This document shows, one piece after another, positions 7,736 to 17,085 of a DNA stretch of 64,000 nt. Position 1 is the stretch's first letter, and every line of letters starts with the position of its first letter. Source of the stretch: Lunatibacter salilacus (GTDB taxonomy: Bacteria; Bacteroidota; Bacteroidia; Cytophagales; Cyclobacteriaceae); assembly GCF_009797935.1 (NCBI RefSeq), contig NZ_VOLC01000007.1, positions 223,139 to 287,138 on the forward strand. Reading direction: 5' to 3'. A program made the translations under genes and the position numbers. The notes beneath the pieces are model-generated. The model did not search any database. It saw nothing but the letters and a program-made list of their open reading frames with translations, and had not been told where the DNA came from.

Positions 7736-10700
7736 TTAGAACAGCGCAGATACCTGCATCCTCCCTGTATGCACTATCCGGTTGAGCCCTTGGGAGTTTC
7801 TGCCTTCGTAAACCATGGTCAGTTGTAGCCCCTCCCCGATTTTTTGAAGCCAATTAATGTTCCATATAACATTATTTCCCGCAGTAAGTGCCTGCAACAT
7901 TTCATACCCGACCGGAGTATTGGGTAGTCCATTGTAGTCGATGTAGGTATATTTTACCTGAGTATTCAAGGTGGTTTTGATAGCTCTGGCAAAACGGACA
8001 TTTAAAGCTAACTGATGCAACAGTGCTTTCTCATCCATTTCCAAGTTTGACAAATTCTTCTTTTGGGTATAACTGTATTGAACAGATGATCTAAAAAAGG
8101 TAGAGGGCTGAATGGCCAATTCGGGACCAAGGCTGTGTTGTCTGACAGCGTAATTTCTGTTGTCCAAAAAATCCGAGGCGGCCTGTCGTAATCCCTGACT
8201 TGCTAATACCTGAATATTGGCTTGTTTGGTGATGTTAAAGCGGGTATTGATTCGATTGTCCTGATGGATCACATCCTCAAAACCTCCGGAAAGCAGCTGC
8301 TTATGCTGGCTATTAAAAATCGAAAAATCCGCTCCAAATTTAGGAGATGAGCGGTTGAAGAAAAAGGACGATCTAAAGCTTTGCCGGGTGGAAATCAAAT
8401 CTTTATTGTCAATGCTACCTGTGAAAGGACTGATGCGGCTCAAAAAATCAGTACTGCTGATTTTTTTCTCCACATTCCAGCTTGTGTTGTTGGAAAACTT
8501 AGCCAGAAGCGATTTCAAGCCCTTTTCATCCCGCCAACTGTCCGGAAACTTGGCCGTAAGTCTATAATTAAATATTGTAGTGTATGCTTGGATATAATCA
8601 TCAGTAGGCACAAATAGTTTGATGTAATTTTTTTCCTCCGGGTTTATAGCCAGATAAAACTCATTTAATTGTTGTACCCCGTCCCCATTGTCATCCCGCC
8701 ATGTATGGGTACCTTCCCCGGTGGGTACCGGAAGGAATACAAATTCCCTGCGCAACTCTCTCCCATTTCCAAGGGCGTAGCCCAATTCATTCCGAATAGC
8801 ACCGTTGGCAATGGAACCCTGATAGTCGAGTTTTCCCATTACAGTGGTCTCTTCTGGTAATTCACGGGCTAGGTGCATGAGTTTTCGATAAGTGAAGGTA
8901 CTCTTCAGATCATGAGTCCCCATTCTACGCTGAAACCCATATTGGTTCGTAAAGGCTTTCGTATCCGGGACCAGTTGGCCTCCTACCGGCAATTGATCTT
9001 CCCGCCAAGTTGCTGTAGCAAAAAACGAATAATCCAGGGTGTCATTTGACCGGATAAAAACTTGGTGTTCTAAAAAATTCATGGCCGTACTTACGATGGA
9101 GTCTGTCTCTGCAGCCCGAATCTCATTCCTGTCCAGTTGAATTTTGTAGCCGGGAACCAGCCATTTGGATTGGTAATTGATTTCTCCGTTATATCGAGTC
9201 CAAAGGTTCTCCATTGAAGTTACCTGACTGTTTAGCGAAAACCACTCATTGCGGAGCATAATCCGTTTTCCCAGTTTTTGGTGGAATTGGGCGGTTTGTT
9301 GAATCCCATTTAGCATCCCTCCCCTGTTCCTCACATTCAACCTGTAGCCGAAAAACTCATCCCTACTTTTTTCAAACTCCATGGAAAGTTGACCGATTCT
9401 TTCAGGCTGGGGAGTCTGAAGGTCTAAGGGGTTTAGGCCCCAATCCCTGTCAAATTCAATATACCTTAACCGGTCAATAAAGGAAAAGCTGGCAGAATTG
9501 TATTCCAACTCAAGATTGCTCTTTAGCAAGTATCCTTCCATTCCTTTGAATTTTCTTCCTTCGGATCGGATTCCTGATTTGATGGCATATCCTTTATTGT
9601 CCTCATTGTCTATATCCGAAAACAAATTCTCATCCACATTAGACACGGCTACTTCAGTGTAGGCCTGTTCGTGGCGGCTTAGCTTAATCCGTGTCCCTGC
9701 GGTCATCATTTGTTTGGAGTTGGGAGCTGGCAAGGGGGAATGTATGGAGAAATTTCCTTGGGGTCTGCCGTTTATGGGTGCTATATATTCGTAAACTACA
9801 CCGTTGGCAAGTTGCTGTTTTCTCTGATAATTACCTGTACCCTGTCCGGTTTCCGTGAAGCTTATGGCGAAAAAAGCCTGGTTTGCATCCGTGGAATACT
9901 CGTAATAAAGAATTTCTTCTCCTAAATCATTGATTGCTTTTACCTTACGGTACAAAATCCGATTCGCATCAAACGGAATACTGTCTATCCTAGGAATAGC
10001 CGCCCTGTCTGTTTCATCCCCTACAGAGGCCAGAAGCCGTTTGTCCGCATCGGACAACTCAAAGAATAAGGGGCGGTTTCTGTCGTCTTTTTCTCTGTAG
10101 TAATTCAGATAAAAACTGACTTTGTCAGATTCCTGAATATGGTTGGCTGTCAGGATGGACCGGGAAAAGTTACGTTCGGCATATTCGAAATCTATTCGGA
10201 CCCGGCTATACTGTGTCAGGATTACATTTGGCGTAAAGGTAATTTCGCCTTGGTTATAGTCGATAATATAATCATTGTTAAACCCTCGGTTTAACTGTTT
10301 CCCATCGAGAAAAACCTTTTCGGAATTGGCCATGATTATAACAAACCGTTCATTGGCAGGCCCACGAATGCGGTAAGGACCTAGTACCCCTTCCAAAATC
10401 TCCACGGGGATAGAGGCGAATTTTCCTTTGGCAATGGACATGCTGGCTTGTGAAGATGCCTTCCAGGTTTCATTGACTTTGTAATCGGAGGTAAACTGAA
10501 GGCCCTGCACATTTTTGTAATAACGCAAAAACTCGGAGGTACGCTGCTGAAGTACTACATCTCCGCCAGCGAGGTTGATGTTATCGTTGTACAATTCGAT
10601 CAGTACATTGTCGAAGTCCTGGATCTGTTGGGTATTACCCTCCGGTTGGAATGGGACATGCTGATCGGTGATACTGGCTCTGATTTGAAGATTATCCGTC

Positions 10701-11212
10701 AATTCCCCATCCATTTGTAAGTTTAAGGAGGAATTCACAAACACATTTTGGCTATTTCCAAATGAAATCCCCCGAGTTAGGTTTCCGGATTGGTTTAACT
10801 TATCAGAGGAAAAAACCTCTTCTCTAAAATCAAACGAGGCACTCGCAGGGACACGGTTGTCCTTAAAAAAAGCCATTGAGTCATATGCTTCCAGCAGGGT
10901 ACGTTTGCTAAACCGCTGATGGAGCGCAAAGGGAAAGGCCTGATAACAAACCAGCACAGAATCTAAACTGGAAGGTGGCTCTTCGAGAAAGGAAATTGCC
11001 CCACTATTTAGGTCATAAGAATACTTCAGGCTGTCACCTTGTGAATTCGTAACCCGAATGGAAGACTCCAATACTGACAAAGAATCTAGGGGTTGGGACT
11101 GACCCACTGGAAGAAAAGGAATCCATTTGCAGGAAGCCTCCTGTGCGTGGCAATAATTCCCCCATCCAATAAGGAGCAAAAAAACATAAAAAAAAAATCG
11201 TGCCGCACTCAT
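7736..11212 (-). CDS. Very large predicted outer-membrane protein (1158 aa)
   Basis: I recognise the general type but not a named family. Residues 1-24 form a signal peptide (FFFYVFLLLIGWGNYCHAQ, cleavage after HAQ). An N-terminal beta-rich part (30-120) leads to SGNLTRGISFGNSQN, a LNLQMDGELTDNLQI segment and PEGNTQQIQDFDNVLIELY. These phrases resemble parts of the SprA-type gliding/T9SS barrel proteins, though this one is half their length. The rest has alternating aromatic/polar strands typical of a large barrel. A DDNGDGVQQLNEFY segment in the C-terminal third is an EF-hand-like calcium loop. The end is an amphipathic strand (MQVSALF). It lies downstream of the giant kinase gene, 56 bases away, possibly in one transcript. 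Confidence 0.75.
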   Translation of the reverse strand: MSAARFFFYVFLLLIGWGNYCHAQEASCKWIPFLPVGQSQPLDSLSVLESSIRVTNSQGDSLKYSYDLNSGAISFLEEPPSSLDSVLVCYQAFPFALHQRFSKRTLLEAYDSMAFFKDNRVPASASFDFREEVFSSDKLNQSGNLTRGISFGNSQNVFVNSSLNLQMDGELTDNLQIRASITDQHVPFQPEGNTQQIQDFDNVLIELYNDNINLAGGDVVLQQRTSEFLRYYKNVQGLQFTSDYKVNETWKASSQASMSIAKGKFASIPVEILEGVLGPYRIRGPANERFVIIMANSEKVFLDGKQLNRGFNNDYIIDYNQGEITFTPNVILTQYSRVRIDFEYAERNFSRSILTANHIQESDKVSFYLNYYREKDDRNRPLFFELSDADKRLLASVGDETDRAAIPRIDSIPFDANRILYRKVKAINDLGEEILYYEYSTDANQAFFAISFTETGQGTGNYQRKQQLANGVVYEYIAPINGRPQGNFSIHSPLPAPNSKQMMTAGTRIKLSRHEQAYTEVAVSNVDENLFSDIDNEDNKGYAIKSGIRSEGRKFKGMEGYLLKSNLELEYNSASFSFIDRLRYIEFDRDWGLNPLDLQTPQPERIGQLSMEFEKSRDEFFGYRLNVRNRGGMLNGIQQTAQFHQKLGKRIMLRNEWFSLNSQVTSMENLWTRYNGEINYQSKWLVPGYKIQLDRNEIRAAETDSIVSTAMNFLEHQVFIRSNDTLDYSFFATATWREDQLPVGGQLVPDTKAFTNQYGFQRRMGTHDLKSTFTYRKLMHLARELPEETTVMGKLDYQGSIANGAIRNELGYALGNGRELRREFVFLPVPTGEGTHTWRDDNGDGVQQLNEFYLAINPEEKNYIKLFVPTDDYIQAYTTIFNYRLTAKFPDSWRDEKGLKSLLAKFSNNTSWNVEKKISSTDFLSRISPFTGSIDNKDLISTRQSFRSSFFFNRSSPKFGADFSIFNSQHKQLLSGGFEDVIHQDNRINTRFNITKQANIQVLASQGLRQAASDFLDNRNYAVRQHSLGPELAIQPSTFFRSSVQYSYTQKKNLSNLEMDEKALLHQLALNVRFARAIKTTLNTQVKYTYIDYNGLPNTPVGYEMLQALTAGNNVIWNINWLQKIGEGLQLTMVYEGRNSQGLNRIVHTGRMQVSALF

Positions 11213-11268
11213 AACCTGTTCTCTAACAACGGGCTAAAGTAATAAAATATGTCGCACAAATCCCAACA

Positions 11269-14200
11269 CTATTTCAATAGCGGAAAACTAAGATAAAACG
11301 AGGTCCCTATCGCATCTTGGGTTTCAAACCAAATATTGCCTCCTGCGGTCTCAACACCACGTTTGGCTATGGCCAAGCCCAAGCCTGACCCCTCCGACTT
11401 GGTGCTGAAATTTGGGATAAATATCTTCTCTTTGTGATCATCCGGGATTCCTTTACCATTATCCCTGATCTCCAGAATCAAGGAACCGTTTGACGTCGTC
11501 AACGTTACGGTAATTTCCGCCACTTTGGATTGGTCTACTGCCTGAATGCCATTAATGATTAAGTTGGAGATCACCCTTCCAAAAAGTTTGGGGTCACCCA
11601 TAATAAATATCTCGGGGCTTTCGGAAGCTTCGTCCTTAAAGGTGAAAATTACATCCTCCCTGTTTTTATACAGTTCAAGTACCTCCCCGAGTACCACCCT
11701 AAAATTTATTTCTTCGTTTTGAGGCAAGGGCATTTTTGCAAATGTAGAAAAAGAAGTAGCAATGTCACTTAATGTATCCACCTGGTGAATCAGCGTTTCA
11801 ATGGGCTTTTTCAGCATTTTGGGGTCATCTAAGCTTCCGATTGACTGTAGCCGTAAAAGGTGCTGAAGGGTCAGCTTCATAGGGGTCAGCGGATTCTTAA
11901 TCTCATGTGCCACCTGTTTGGCCATTTCTCTCCATGCTGATTCTTTTTCATTCGATGCCAACACTTTTTTGCTCGCCTCCAGTTTGGCAAGCATGTTATT
12001 GTATTCATTGACTAATAGGCCTATTTCATCCTTCGACGGCCAATTCATGTATTCATTACTTTCCAAGTTTGTCACTTTAAGTTTCTGGGTCAGCAGCCGG
12101 AACGGGTAGGTAAGGTTTTTGGACAGCACGAAGGATATTACCAGAAAAATAATAAACAAAACCACGAAGATAATTAGAATGTTGCTGATGACATCTGCTA
12201 CCAAGTCATTGAGTTCATCTTCGGATTCGAAAAAGGGAATGGCGATGATTCCCTGAATTTGCTGTCTGTCACTTTCCCGCAATACCATGTACACCGACTT
12301 ATAATTTAATTCCCCCACGTTTTCGTCCAACAAAATTCGGTTGTTTTCAGCTTCTATAATTGCAGCGTATGCCTTAGGATTCAGGTATTTGGTCAAAATT
12401 TTCTTTTCGAAAATCTTAGGTTGATTGGTAGCAATTAATTTACCATCTGGGAGGTAGATATTGATGTCTGCATGTGTCGTAGCTGCTAGGCCGTATATCT
12501 CATTGGTAAGTTCTTCTATTTCATCTTCATCGATAACTCCATTTTGCTGTGCTTCTAGGAAATTGGCCAAGTTGTCACGTATAATGGAAGCTTTATCCAT
12601 GTATTGTCTATGAAGATCTTCTGTGTAGGATCTTGACAGAAAACCCACCGCAACCACACTGGTCACCAACATGGGGAAAAAGAAGGCGAAATTAAGGTAA
12701 AACTGAAGTTTAGTCGTATAGTTAAATTTGAGATGTTTCAGTCCAAAGGAAAGCATGTAAGCTAAAATGGATAAAAGCATCAACACCAGATAGGCAACAA
12801 AGAACAATGCAACATCCGCTAATATAAAATATATGGGATAGGATGGTGATGAAACCAAAACAGTACCCTCCTCACTTTGAACACCATAATGGTGGTATCC
12901 TCCAAAATTCACTCCCCTTGTTAGCAAAACGGGATCGGAGAGCACTGATTGCATATCCGGATTACGGTAGTTAAATATACCGGTGCTGAATTGGAGATAA
13001 TCTCCTGAAAACACAGCGTAATCAATATTGGATTCATTGATCTCAGGAACATATTGTTTATCAAACAGCAACTTTGGAAATACGCTGCTGGGTAGTATTC
13101 TTTGCTGCGTAAGTTCTATAACGATGGTACCCAAAAAGTTGAAATCCTTATAGATACTGATAAACGCGGCATATCTATTTGGCCTACCCAGTAGCCCACC
13201 TTTGACGTAGTAGAGATTACGCACAGTCGTGGCATAGTCGCTTTTCATATACAAATTTCTATACTCGTCTAGCGTGTGGTCTCGTTCTCGCCTAGTAAGA
13301 CTTTCACCAGACCGATTAAATACCATTACAGCTGAACTAAACTGATCCAAGTAATTAGTCAGATAGATTTTCTTAATCTTTTGCGCAATTGGTTCCTTTG
13401 AAATAGAGGGATCGTATAGCCTATTTATAATAAAATTATCCCCCCGTACATTATCCATCACCTCACCCATCATATAGTCGCCCATCAAGTCATCCTCAAT
13501 CATCACCTGATTGGCAAACTTTTGCTTCTCACTTACCGACTCCAGCCTTGCATGTTGATAGGCGGCCGCACCTGTGATAGTAGCCCCTACAAAACATCCA
13601 AAAAATAAAATCATAAACGTGCTTAGGTCCAACTTGAAAATGTTGTCATAAAGATCAAAGGTGATAATGGCCCCTATCAAAACAAAATGGGACAAATAGG
13701 CTACCATTATTACCCTGTCCATGTAAAATAATCCGATGGCAATGGGAACAGATAAATAAAGAAGGATGTTGAGTGCTCTCTTCTTGGTAAGGGAGCTTTT
13801 GTTCAACACTAAGTTAAGCCCAATAATGGAAAACACCACGTAGGCCGCTCCGCCTAAAAACACAATAATCAGACTAATAGCATGAAAGTAAGTAAAAGTA
13901 GGTAGGGATTGAATATTAAGGTTCCATTGGGAATTTTTTACGATGTCAAGAAACAAGTCAAAAAATATCACCATTAACAGTGTGGAAAGTATCAAAACAA
14001 CAACAAGCAAAAGTCCACTGGGGATTTTTCTCCTATGTTGATTAAACTGAACCAGAATCCTACTGCTACCTATCGACGCCAATATGAGTCCCAGTACAAT
14101 TAAGATGCAGATGACGTTAAGAAGCAAATCCCCTAAGCTGGGATTTACCACGGACGAGGCATAGTTTCCCGGATTAAATAAACCTGTCTCAAAGAAGTCT

Positions 14201-14979
14201 TGGGGAAAGCTGAACTTCAGCATTAGTCCGCGAATACTAAACAGAATGAGTGCTGCATAGGAAATGGCAAGCGGACGATTTCCCTTCCTCCAAATAGTTT
14301 GGACAAAATCCACACCTAGGATAATGACAAGACTCAAAAGCGAAAAAAAGAAAACAATCAATGTCCGATTGCTTGTAGTGCCAGGCAAATCGTAGCCCAC
14401 CCGGTAATTGATCGAAAAAAGATAATCTTCGTTATGGTGAATATCCGCATAACCAGGTTCTTTTTGATTAGAAACAGAATATCGGTCATTTCCAAAAAGA
14501 TAGTAATTGCTGCCACTAGGAAGATAGTCATTCTGGAGTGCTACCTTATAGGACAAAGGGTAAATCTGCAACACCCAAAATTCCTGTTGATTCCGGGTCA
14601 GCTTTCGTATTTTGCTAAAAAAAACCCCTTTGGCATTCTCAATCAGCTGGAATTTCCTATTCAACTGAAACTCACCGTGGCTGGGAATCATGGAAATTTC
14701 CGACCAAAACATTAAGTCCCCCTGATTTGAAAAAAGGTAAAAAGGATGTTTGGTATCCCTATCTAACGTGGTAAAAGAAACCTGCGTATCGGCTCTGTTA
14801 TTTAACAGGATTTCGATATAATCCTCATCGAATTCCCCCAAAATACCTCCTAGCTTATGCTCCAGGTCCCTTCTGAAAGCTTCCGTGCCTTCATCTTTTT
14901 TCCATTGGAACGTAACAGAGAAAAATATTCCCAGTAAAAGGATAGCCGATAGGCTGATATACTTTCTTTTTTTGAACAT
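11269..14979 (-). CDS. Large multi-pass sensor histidine kinase, NtrY-like (1236 aa)
   Basis: Membrane-bound signal transducer. The N-terminal half has a first membrane helix (8-26), a periplasmic region, a block of about eight membrane helices (roughly 205-480), a second large external domain and further helices near 750-800 and 950. A HAMP-like segment follows (LTYPFRLLTQKL...), then the dimerisation box AHEIKNPLTPMKL with phospho-acceptor His1025, the N-box near 1139 (SNLIINGIQA), DNGKG near 1173 and GSGLGLAI near 1198. No response regulator is encoded in the window, so its partner lies elsewhere. A terminator separates it from the upstream CxxC gene. Confidence 0.88.
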   Translation of the reverse strand: MFKKRKYISLSAILLLGIFFSVTFQWKKDEGTEAFRRDLEHKLGGILGEFDEDYIEILLNNRADTQVSFTTLDRDTKHPFYLFSNQGDLMFWSEISMIPSHGEFQLNRKFQLIENAKGVFFSKIRKLTRNQQEFWVLQIYPLSYKVALQNDYLPSGSNYYLFGNDRYSVSNQKEPGYADIHHNEDYLFSINYRVGYDLPGTTSNRTLIVFFFSLLSLVIILGVDFVQTIWRKGNRPLAISYAALILFSIRGLMLKFSFPQDFFETGLFNPGNYASSVVNPSLGDLLLNVICILIVLGLILASIGSSRILVQFNQHRRKIPSGLLLVVVLILSTLLMVIFFDLFLDIVKNSQWNLNIQSLPTFTYFHAISLIIVFLGGAAYVVFSIIGLNLVLNKSSLTKKRALNILLYLSVPIAIGLFYMDRVIMVAYLSHFVLIGAIITFDLYDNIFKLDLSTFMILFFGCFVGATITGAAAYQHARLESVSEKQKFANQVMIEDDLMGDYMMGEVMDNVRGDNFIINRLYDPSISKEPIAQKIKKIYLTNYLDQFSSAVMVFNRSGESLTRRERDHTLDEYRNLYMKSDYATTVRNLYYVKGGLLGRPNRYAAFISIYKDFNFLGTIVIELTQQRILPSSVFPKLLFDKQYVPEINESNIDYAVFSGDYLQFSTGIFNYRNPDMQSVLSDPVLLTRGVNFGGYHHYGVQSEEGTVLVSSPSYPIYFILADVALFFVAYLVLMLLSILAYMLSFGLKHLKFNYTTKLQFYLNFAFFFPMLVTSVVAVGFLSRSYTEDLHRQYMDKASIIRDNLANFLEAQQNGVIDEDEIEELTNEIYGLAATTHADINIYLPDGKLIATNQPKIFEKKILTKYLNPKAYAAIIEAENNRILLDENVGELNYKSVYMVLRESDRQQIQGIIAIPFFESEDELNDLVADVISNILIIFVVLFIIFLVISFVLSKNLTYPFRLLTQKLKVTNLESNEYMNWPSKDEIGLLVNEYNNMLAKLEASKKVLASNEKESAWREMAKQVAHEIKNPLTPMKLTLQHLLRLQSIGSLDDPKMLKKPIETLIHQVDTLSDIATSFSTFAKMPLPQNEEINFRVVLGEVLELYKNREDVIFTFKDEASESPEIFIMGDPKLFGRVISNLIINGIQAVDQSKVAEITVTLTTSNGSLILEIRDNGKGIPDDHKEKIFIPNFSTKSEGSGLGLAIAKRGVETAGGNIWFETQDAIGTSFYLSFPLLK

Positions 14980-14991
14980 GCATATAAAAAT

Positions 14992-15022
14992 AAAAAAAGC
15001 AAAGCCTTCAACAAACTTTGCT
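14992..15022 (-). terminator. Terminator after the SCO1-DUF420-CxxC unit
   Basis: Minus-strand stem AGCAAAG/CTTTGCT (15022-15016 with 15004-14998) closed by an 11-base loop and followed by a run of T. It lies 23 bases after the stop of the small CxxC gene and before the kinase start. Confidence 0.8.
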
Positions 15023-15044
15023 CTCCATCTTTATCGGATAGGAA

Positions 15045-15293
15045 TTATAGCGAAAGCCTCTTTTTCCTTTTGGCACTTCTATACCAAAAAAAGCCAATAA
15101 CCATCATTAAGAGATAAGGTGCGACAAATAAATACAGAATTCCCATATTCAGCCCTGCTCCCACAGAGGTGTCTCCATCACTTACATTTGATTCAATACC
15201 AGCCCGGCACATGGCGCATTGAGCGATTACCGATTGAAGTTGAAAGACAAATAAAACCAGAGAAATAAATATCGTTTTGGCAAAAGTACTCAT
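15045..15293 (-). CDS. Small secreted/membrane CxxC protein at the end of the oxidase assembly genes (82 aa)
   Basis: Signal-like helix (residues 5-24, ending VIAQ) followed at once by CAMC (26-29), then RAGIESN and a second membrane helix (about 47-70) with a basic tail (RSAKRKKRLSL). The CAMC pair would face the periplasm. It is the last gene of the three-gene unit with SCO1 and DUF420, so a role in copper handling or disulfide chemistry during oxidase assembly is plausible but inferred only from position and the two cysteines. The family is unnamed to me. Confidence 0.7.
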   Translation of the reverse strand: MSTFAKTIFISLVLFVFQLQSVIAQCAMCRAGIESNVSDGDTSVGAGLNMGILYLFVAPYLLMMVIGFFWYRSAKRKKRLSL

Positions 15294-15324
15294 ATCAAAT
15301 AAACGTCAAATAAGTGGATTTAGT

Positions 15325-15879
15325 TTAATGCTGATAATAGGGGCTGACCATCAGGTATATTATTACTCCGGTGACCGTCACATAGAGCCATATTGGAAAC
15401 GCATACTTTACTGTTGCTCTGTGCTTCTCTATCCGATTGGTATATCCATAATAATATGCCAGTAATATTGGGAAAAGGGCTACCGCTGCCAACACAATAT
15501 GGGATATTAAAAGGAAATAATATACATCTCTTATCCAACCCTCTCCTCCAAAAGACGTACTTTCCGCTGCTGCATGATAGACTACATAGGAAACCAGAAA
15601 TACCGCACCCAAACCAAAAGCCGTGGTCATCGCTGCGCGGTGATACCCAATGCTTCCTCTCTTTATGAAAATAACACCAAGAACCAAAGCGATGCTTGCC
15701 GCGGTATTGATGACGGCATTGAGATGTGGAAGAAAATACACCCAATCTGTTCCTAAATCCATTTTCGATGGCATAAACAACAGCACAGCAACAACAATGG
15801 GTATTAAAATCGAAATAACCGAAATCCAACGGAGCATCTGTTTATCGTTGGGTGAATAGGCTAATTTATTGCTGTCCAT
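15325..15879 (-). CDS. DUF420 membrane protein (CtaM-like oxidase assembly factor)
   Basis: Integral membrane protein with five predicted helices, matching DUF420. Members such as CtaM are needed for aa3-type oxidase activity in Firmicutes, and the location after SCO1 fits that role. Conserved-looking histidines are in FLPHLNAV, GYHRAAM, VYHAAAES and ISHIVLA, candidates for haem or copper contact. I chose the ATG at 15879, giving 184 residues; the longer frame opens with TTG at 15900. The chosen start overlaps the 3' end of the SCO1 gene by 14 bases. Confidence 0.85.
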   Translation of the reverse strand: MDSNKLAYSPNDKQMLRWISVISILIPIVVAVLLFMPSKMDLGTDWVYFLPHLNAVINTAASIALVLGVIFIKRGSIGYHRAAMTTAFGLGAVFLVSYVVYHAAAESTSFGGEGWIRDVYYFLLISHIVLAAVALFPILLAYYYGYTNRIEKHRATVKYAFPIWLYVTVTGVIIYLMVSPYYQH

Positions 15880-16534
15880 AAAGTAAAATTTTTGTTTCAA
15901 GAATTAACTCGTCTACTCCTTCTCTATTAGTGCCACTGTAGTATCCCCTAATTCTTCCCTGCTCATCTACCAGCACAAATTTGTCACTATGAACAAAATC
16001 ATCCGGGTTCCCCCCCCCATCCAAAGCGGGCAGAATAAATCCACAACGGGCTAGTTCATAGGTTTGTTCACGGGGTCCATTCAGGAAAAACCATTTATTC
16101 GGCTTGGCTCCATGAAAGTCAGCATATTCGGCCAAAACCGCAGGAGTATCAAAGCCAGGATCCAGACTAATAGAGAAAATCTGCACCATCTCCTCATCTC
16201 TGAACGCATCCTGCACACGCTCCATCTCTGCCGACATCACCGGACATATACTTGGACAACTGGTAAAGAAGAAATCAACTATAGTGAGTTTTCCCTTCAT
16301 TTCCTGCGTTCCGACTTCTGAACTATCCTGGGCATAAAACCTAAACTCAGGAATGACATGTTGCTGTCCTGAGGGAAGGTCGCATTCCTGATAAGGATCC
16401 TCCACTCCGTTTTCATACAATATAGGGATGGAATAAGTGTTGGACGAGAAATTTTTCAGGAATAGAATGATCAATATTGGTATCATCAAGATGCATACCA
16501 ATACCATAAATTGTAAAACCCTCAGTTCTTTCAT
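15866..16534 (-). CDS. SCO1/SenC family copper chaperone
   Basis: Membrane-anchored thioredoxin-fold protein that delivers copper to the CuA site of cytochrome oxidase. From the chosen ATG at 16534 it has 222 residues: an N-terminal anchor (LQFMVLVCILMIPILIILFL), then the thioredoxin domain with the copper-binding CPSICP and a distal His in DDFVHSDKFVLVD. A longer frame to 16618 exists, but its extra 28 residues run into repeat B copy 2, so the shorter start is preferred. It heads a three-gene assembly unit beyond the oxidase operon terminator. Confidence 0.9.
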   Translation of the reverse strand: MKELRVLQFMVLVCILMIPILIILFLKNFSSNTYSIPILYENGVEDPYQECDLPSGQQHVIPEFRFYAQDSSEVGTQEMKGKLTIVDFFFTSCPSICPVMSAEMERVQDAFRDEEMVQIFSISLDPGFDTPAVLAEYADFHGAKPNKWFFLNGPREQTYELARCGFILPALDGGGNPDDFVHSDKFVLVDEQGRIRGYYSGTNREGVDELILETKILLYGQQ

Positions 16535-16568
16535 GTAATTATAATTGTTTTTCAGCGGCCATGACTTG

Positions 16569-16668
16569 TCCCGATTCATCGGATAGCCTGCCCCGATTTT
16601 TTCGGGGGAATCTCTCATATATGATAATCATCCCGGTGTGCGAGGTTTTCGTCTTGCTCGATTTCATA
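16569..16668. repeat. Dispersed intergenic repeat B, copy 2
   Basis: Blocks CCCGAT/ATCGG and CCCCGAttttttCGGGG are followed by GGAATCTCTC, ATGATAATCATC, GTGTGCGAGGTTTTC and TTGCTCGATTTC. These align block by block with copy 1 at 4862-4948. It sits between the oxidase operon terminator and the SCO1 start. Confidence 0.7.
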
Positions 16669-16681
16669 TACCATTATAAAC

Positions 16682-16718
16682 AAAAAAATAGGTTGAAGAT
16701 TCCACTTCAACCTATTTT
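16682..16718 (-). terminator. Terminator of the act-cox operon
   Basis: A 14-base perfect stem (minus strand AAAATAGGTTGAAG at 16718-16705 with CTTCAACCTATTTT at 16698-16685), six-base loop and a following T run, 24 bases after the subunit IV stop. It marks the 3' end of the long respiratory transcript. Confidence 0.85.
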
Positions 16719-16741
16719 AGATAACTTGAACCCAGTGGGTT

Positions 16742-17068
16742 TTACCAGCGCATTTGGAATATTTCCGCTCCCTCTTTCATCAGAGCTATAACCAACCAAA
16801 TCAAGAAGATGATAGGAACTATAATGGAGTAAAACAATGGTTTTGCTTCTTCCCCCAAATGCATAAATTCCATCATGATATAGTACGCTTTTACAATCGT
16901 AAGAATGATAAATAAAGCATACAATAAAACTCCTCTGTCCATTGTAAAGGCCAGGACAAATTCAAAAGCGGTAATTAACAATAATATTAACGCAGTCATC
17001 CAGATCTTTTTAATCTTCGCTGGATCTTTTGGAATTACTTCCAACCCGTTATTATGATCATGTGCCAT
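16742..17068 (-). CDS. Cytochrome c oxidase subunit IV family protein
   Basis: Small accessory subunit of the aa3-type oxidase (108 aa). It has a histidine-containing cytoplasmic start (MAHDHNNGLEV) and three membrane helices (about 23-42, 48-66 and 80-98). The VKAYYIMMEFMHL stretch between helices 2 and 3 is typical of the bacterial CoxD/subunit IV family. It is the last gene before the operon terminator, 17 bases after a subunit III gene. Confidence 0.88.
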   Translation of the reverse strand: MAHDHNNGLEVIPKDPAKIKKIWMTALILLLITAFEFVLAFTMDRGVLLYALFIILTIVKAYYIMMEFMHLGEEAKPLFYSIIVPIIFLIWLVIALMKEGAEIFQMRW

Positions 17069-17085
17069 AGTGCAGAAATTTTATT

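Noticed and set aside
15320..15829. A 169-codon minus-strand frame rich in Cys and Trp
   Set aside because: It is an out-of-frame reading of the DUF420 gene, whose frame has clear membrane helices and family motifs.
16535..16618. A longer N-terminus of the SCO1 protein
   Set aside because: The extra codons overlap repeat B copy 2 and carry no signal or membrane feature; the ATG at 16534 directly precedes the anchor helix.
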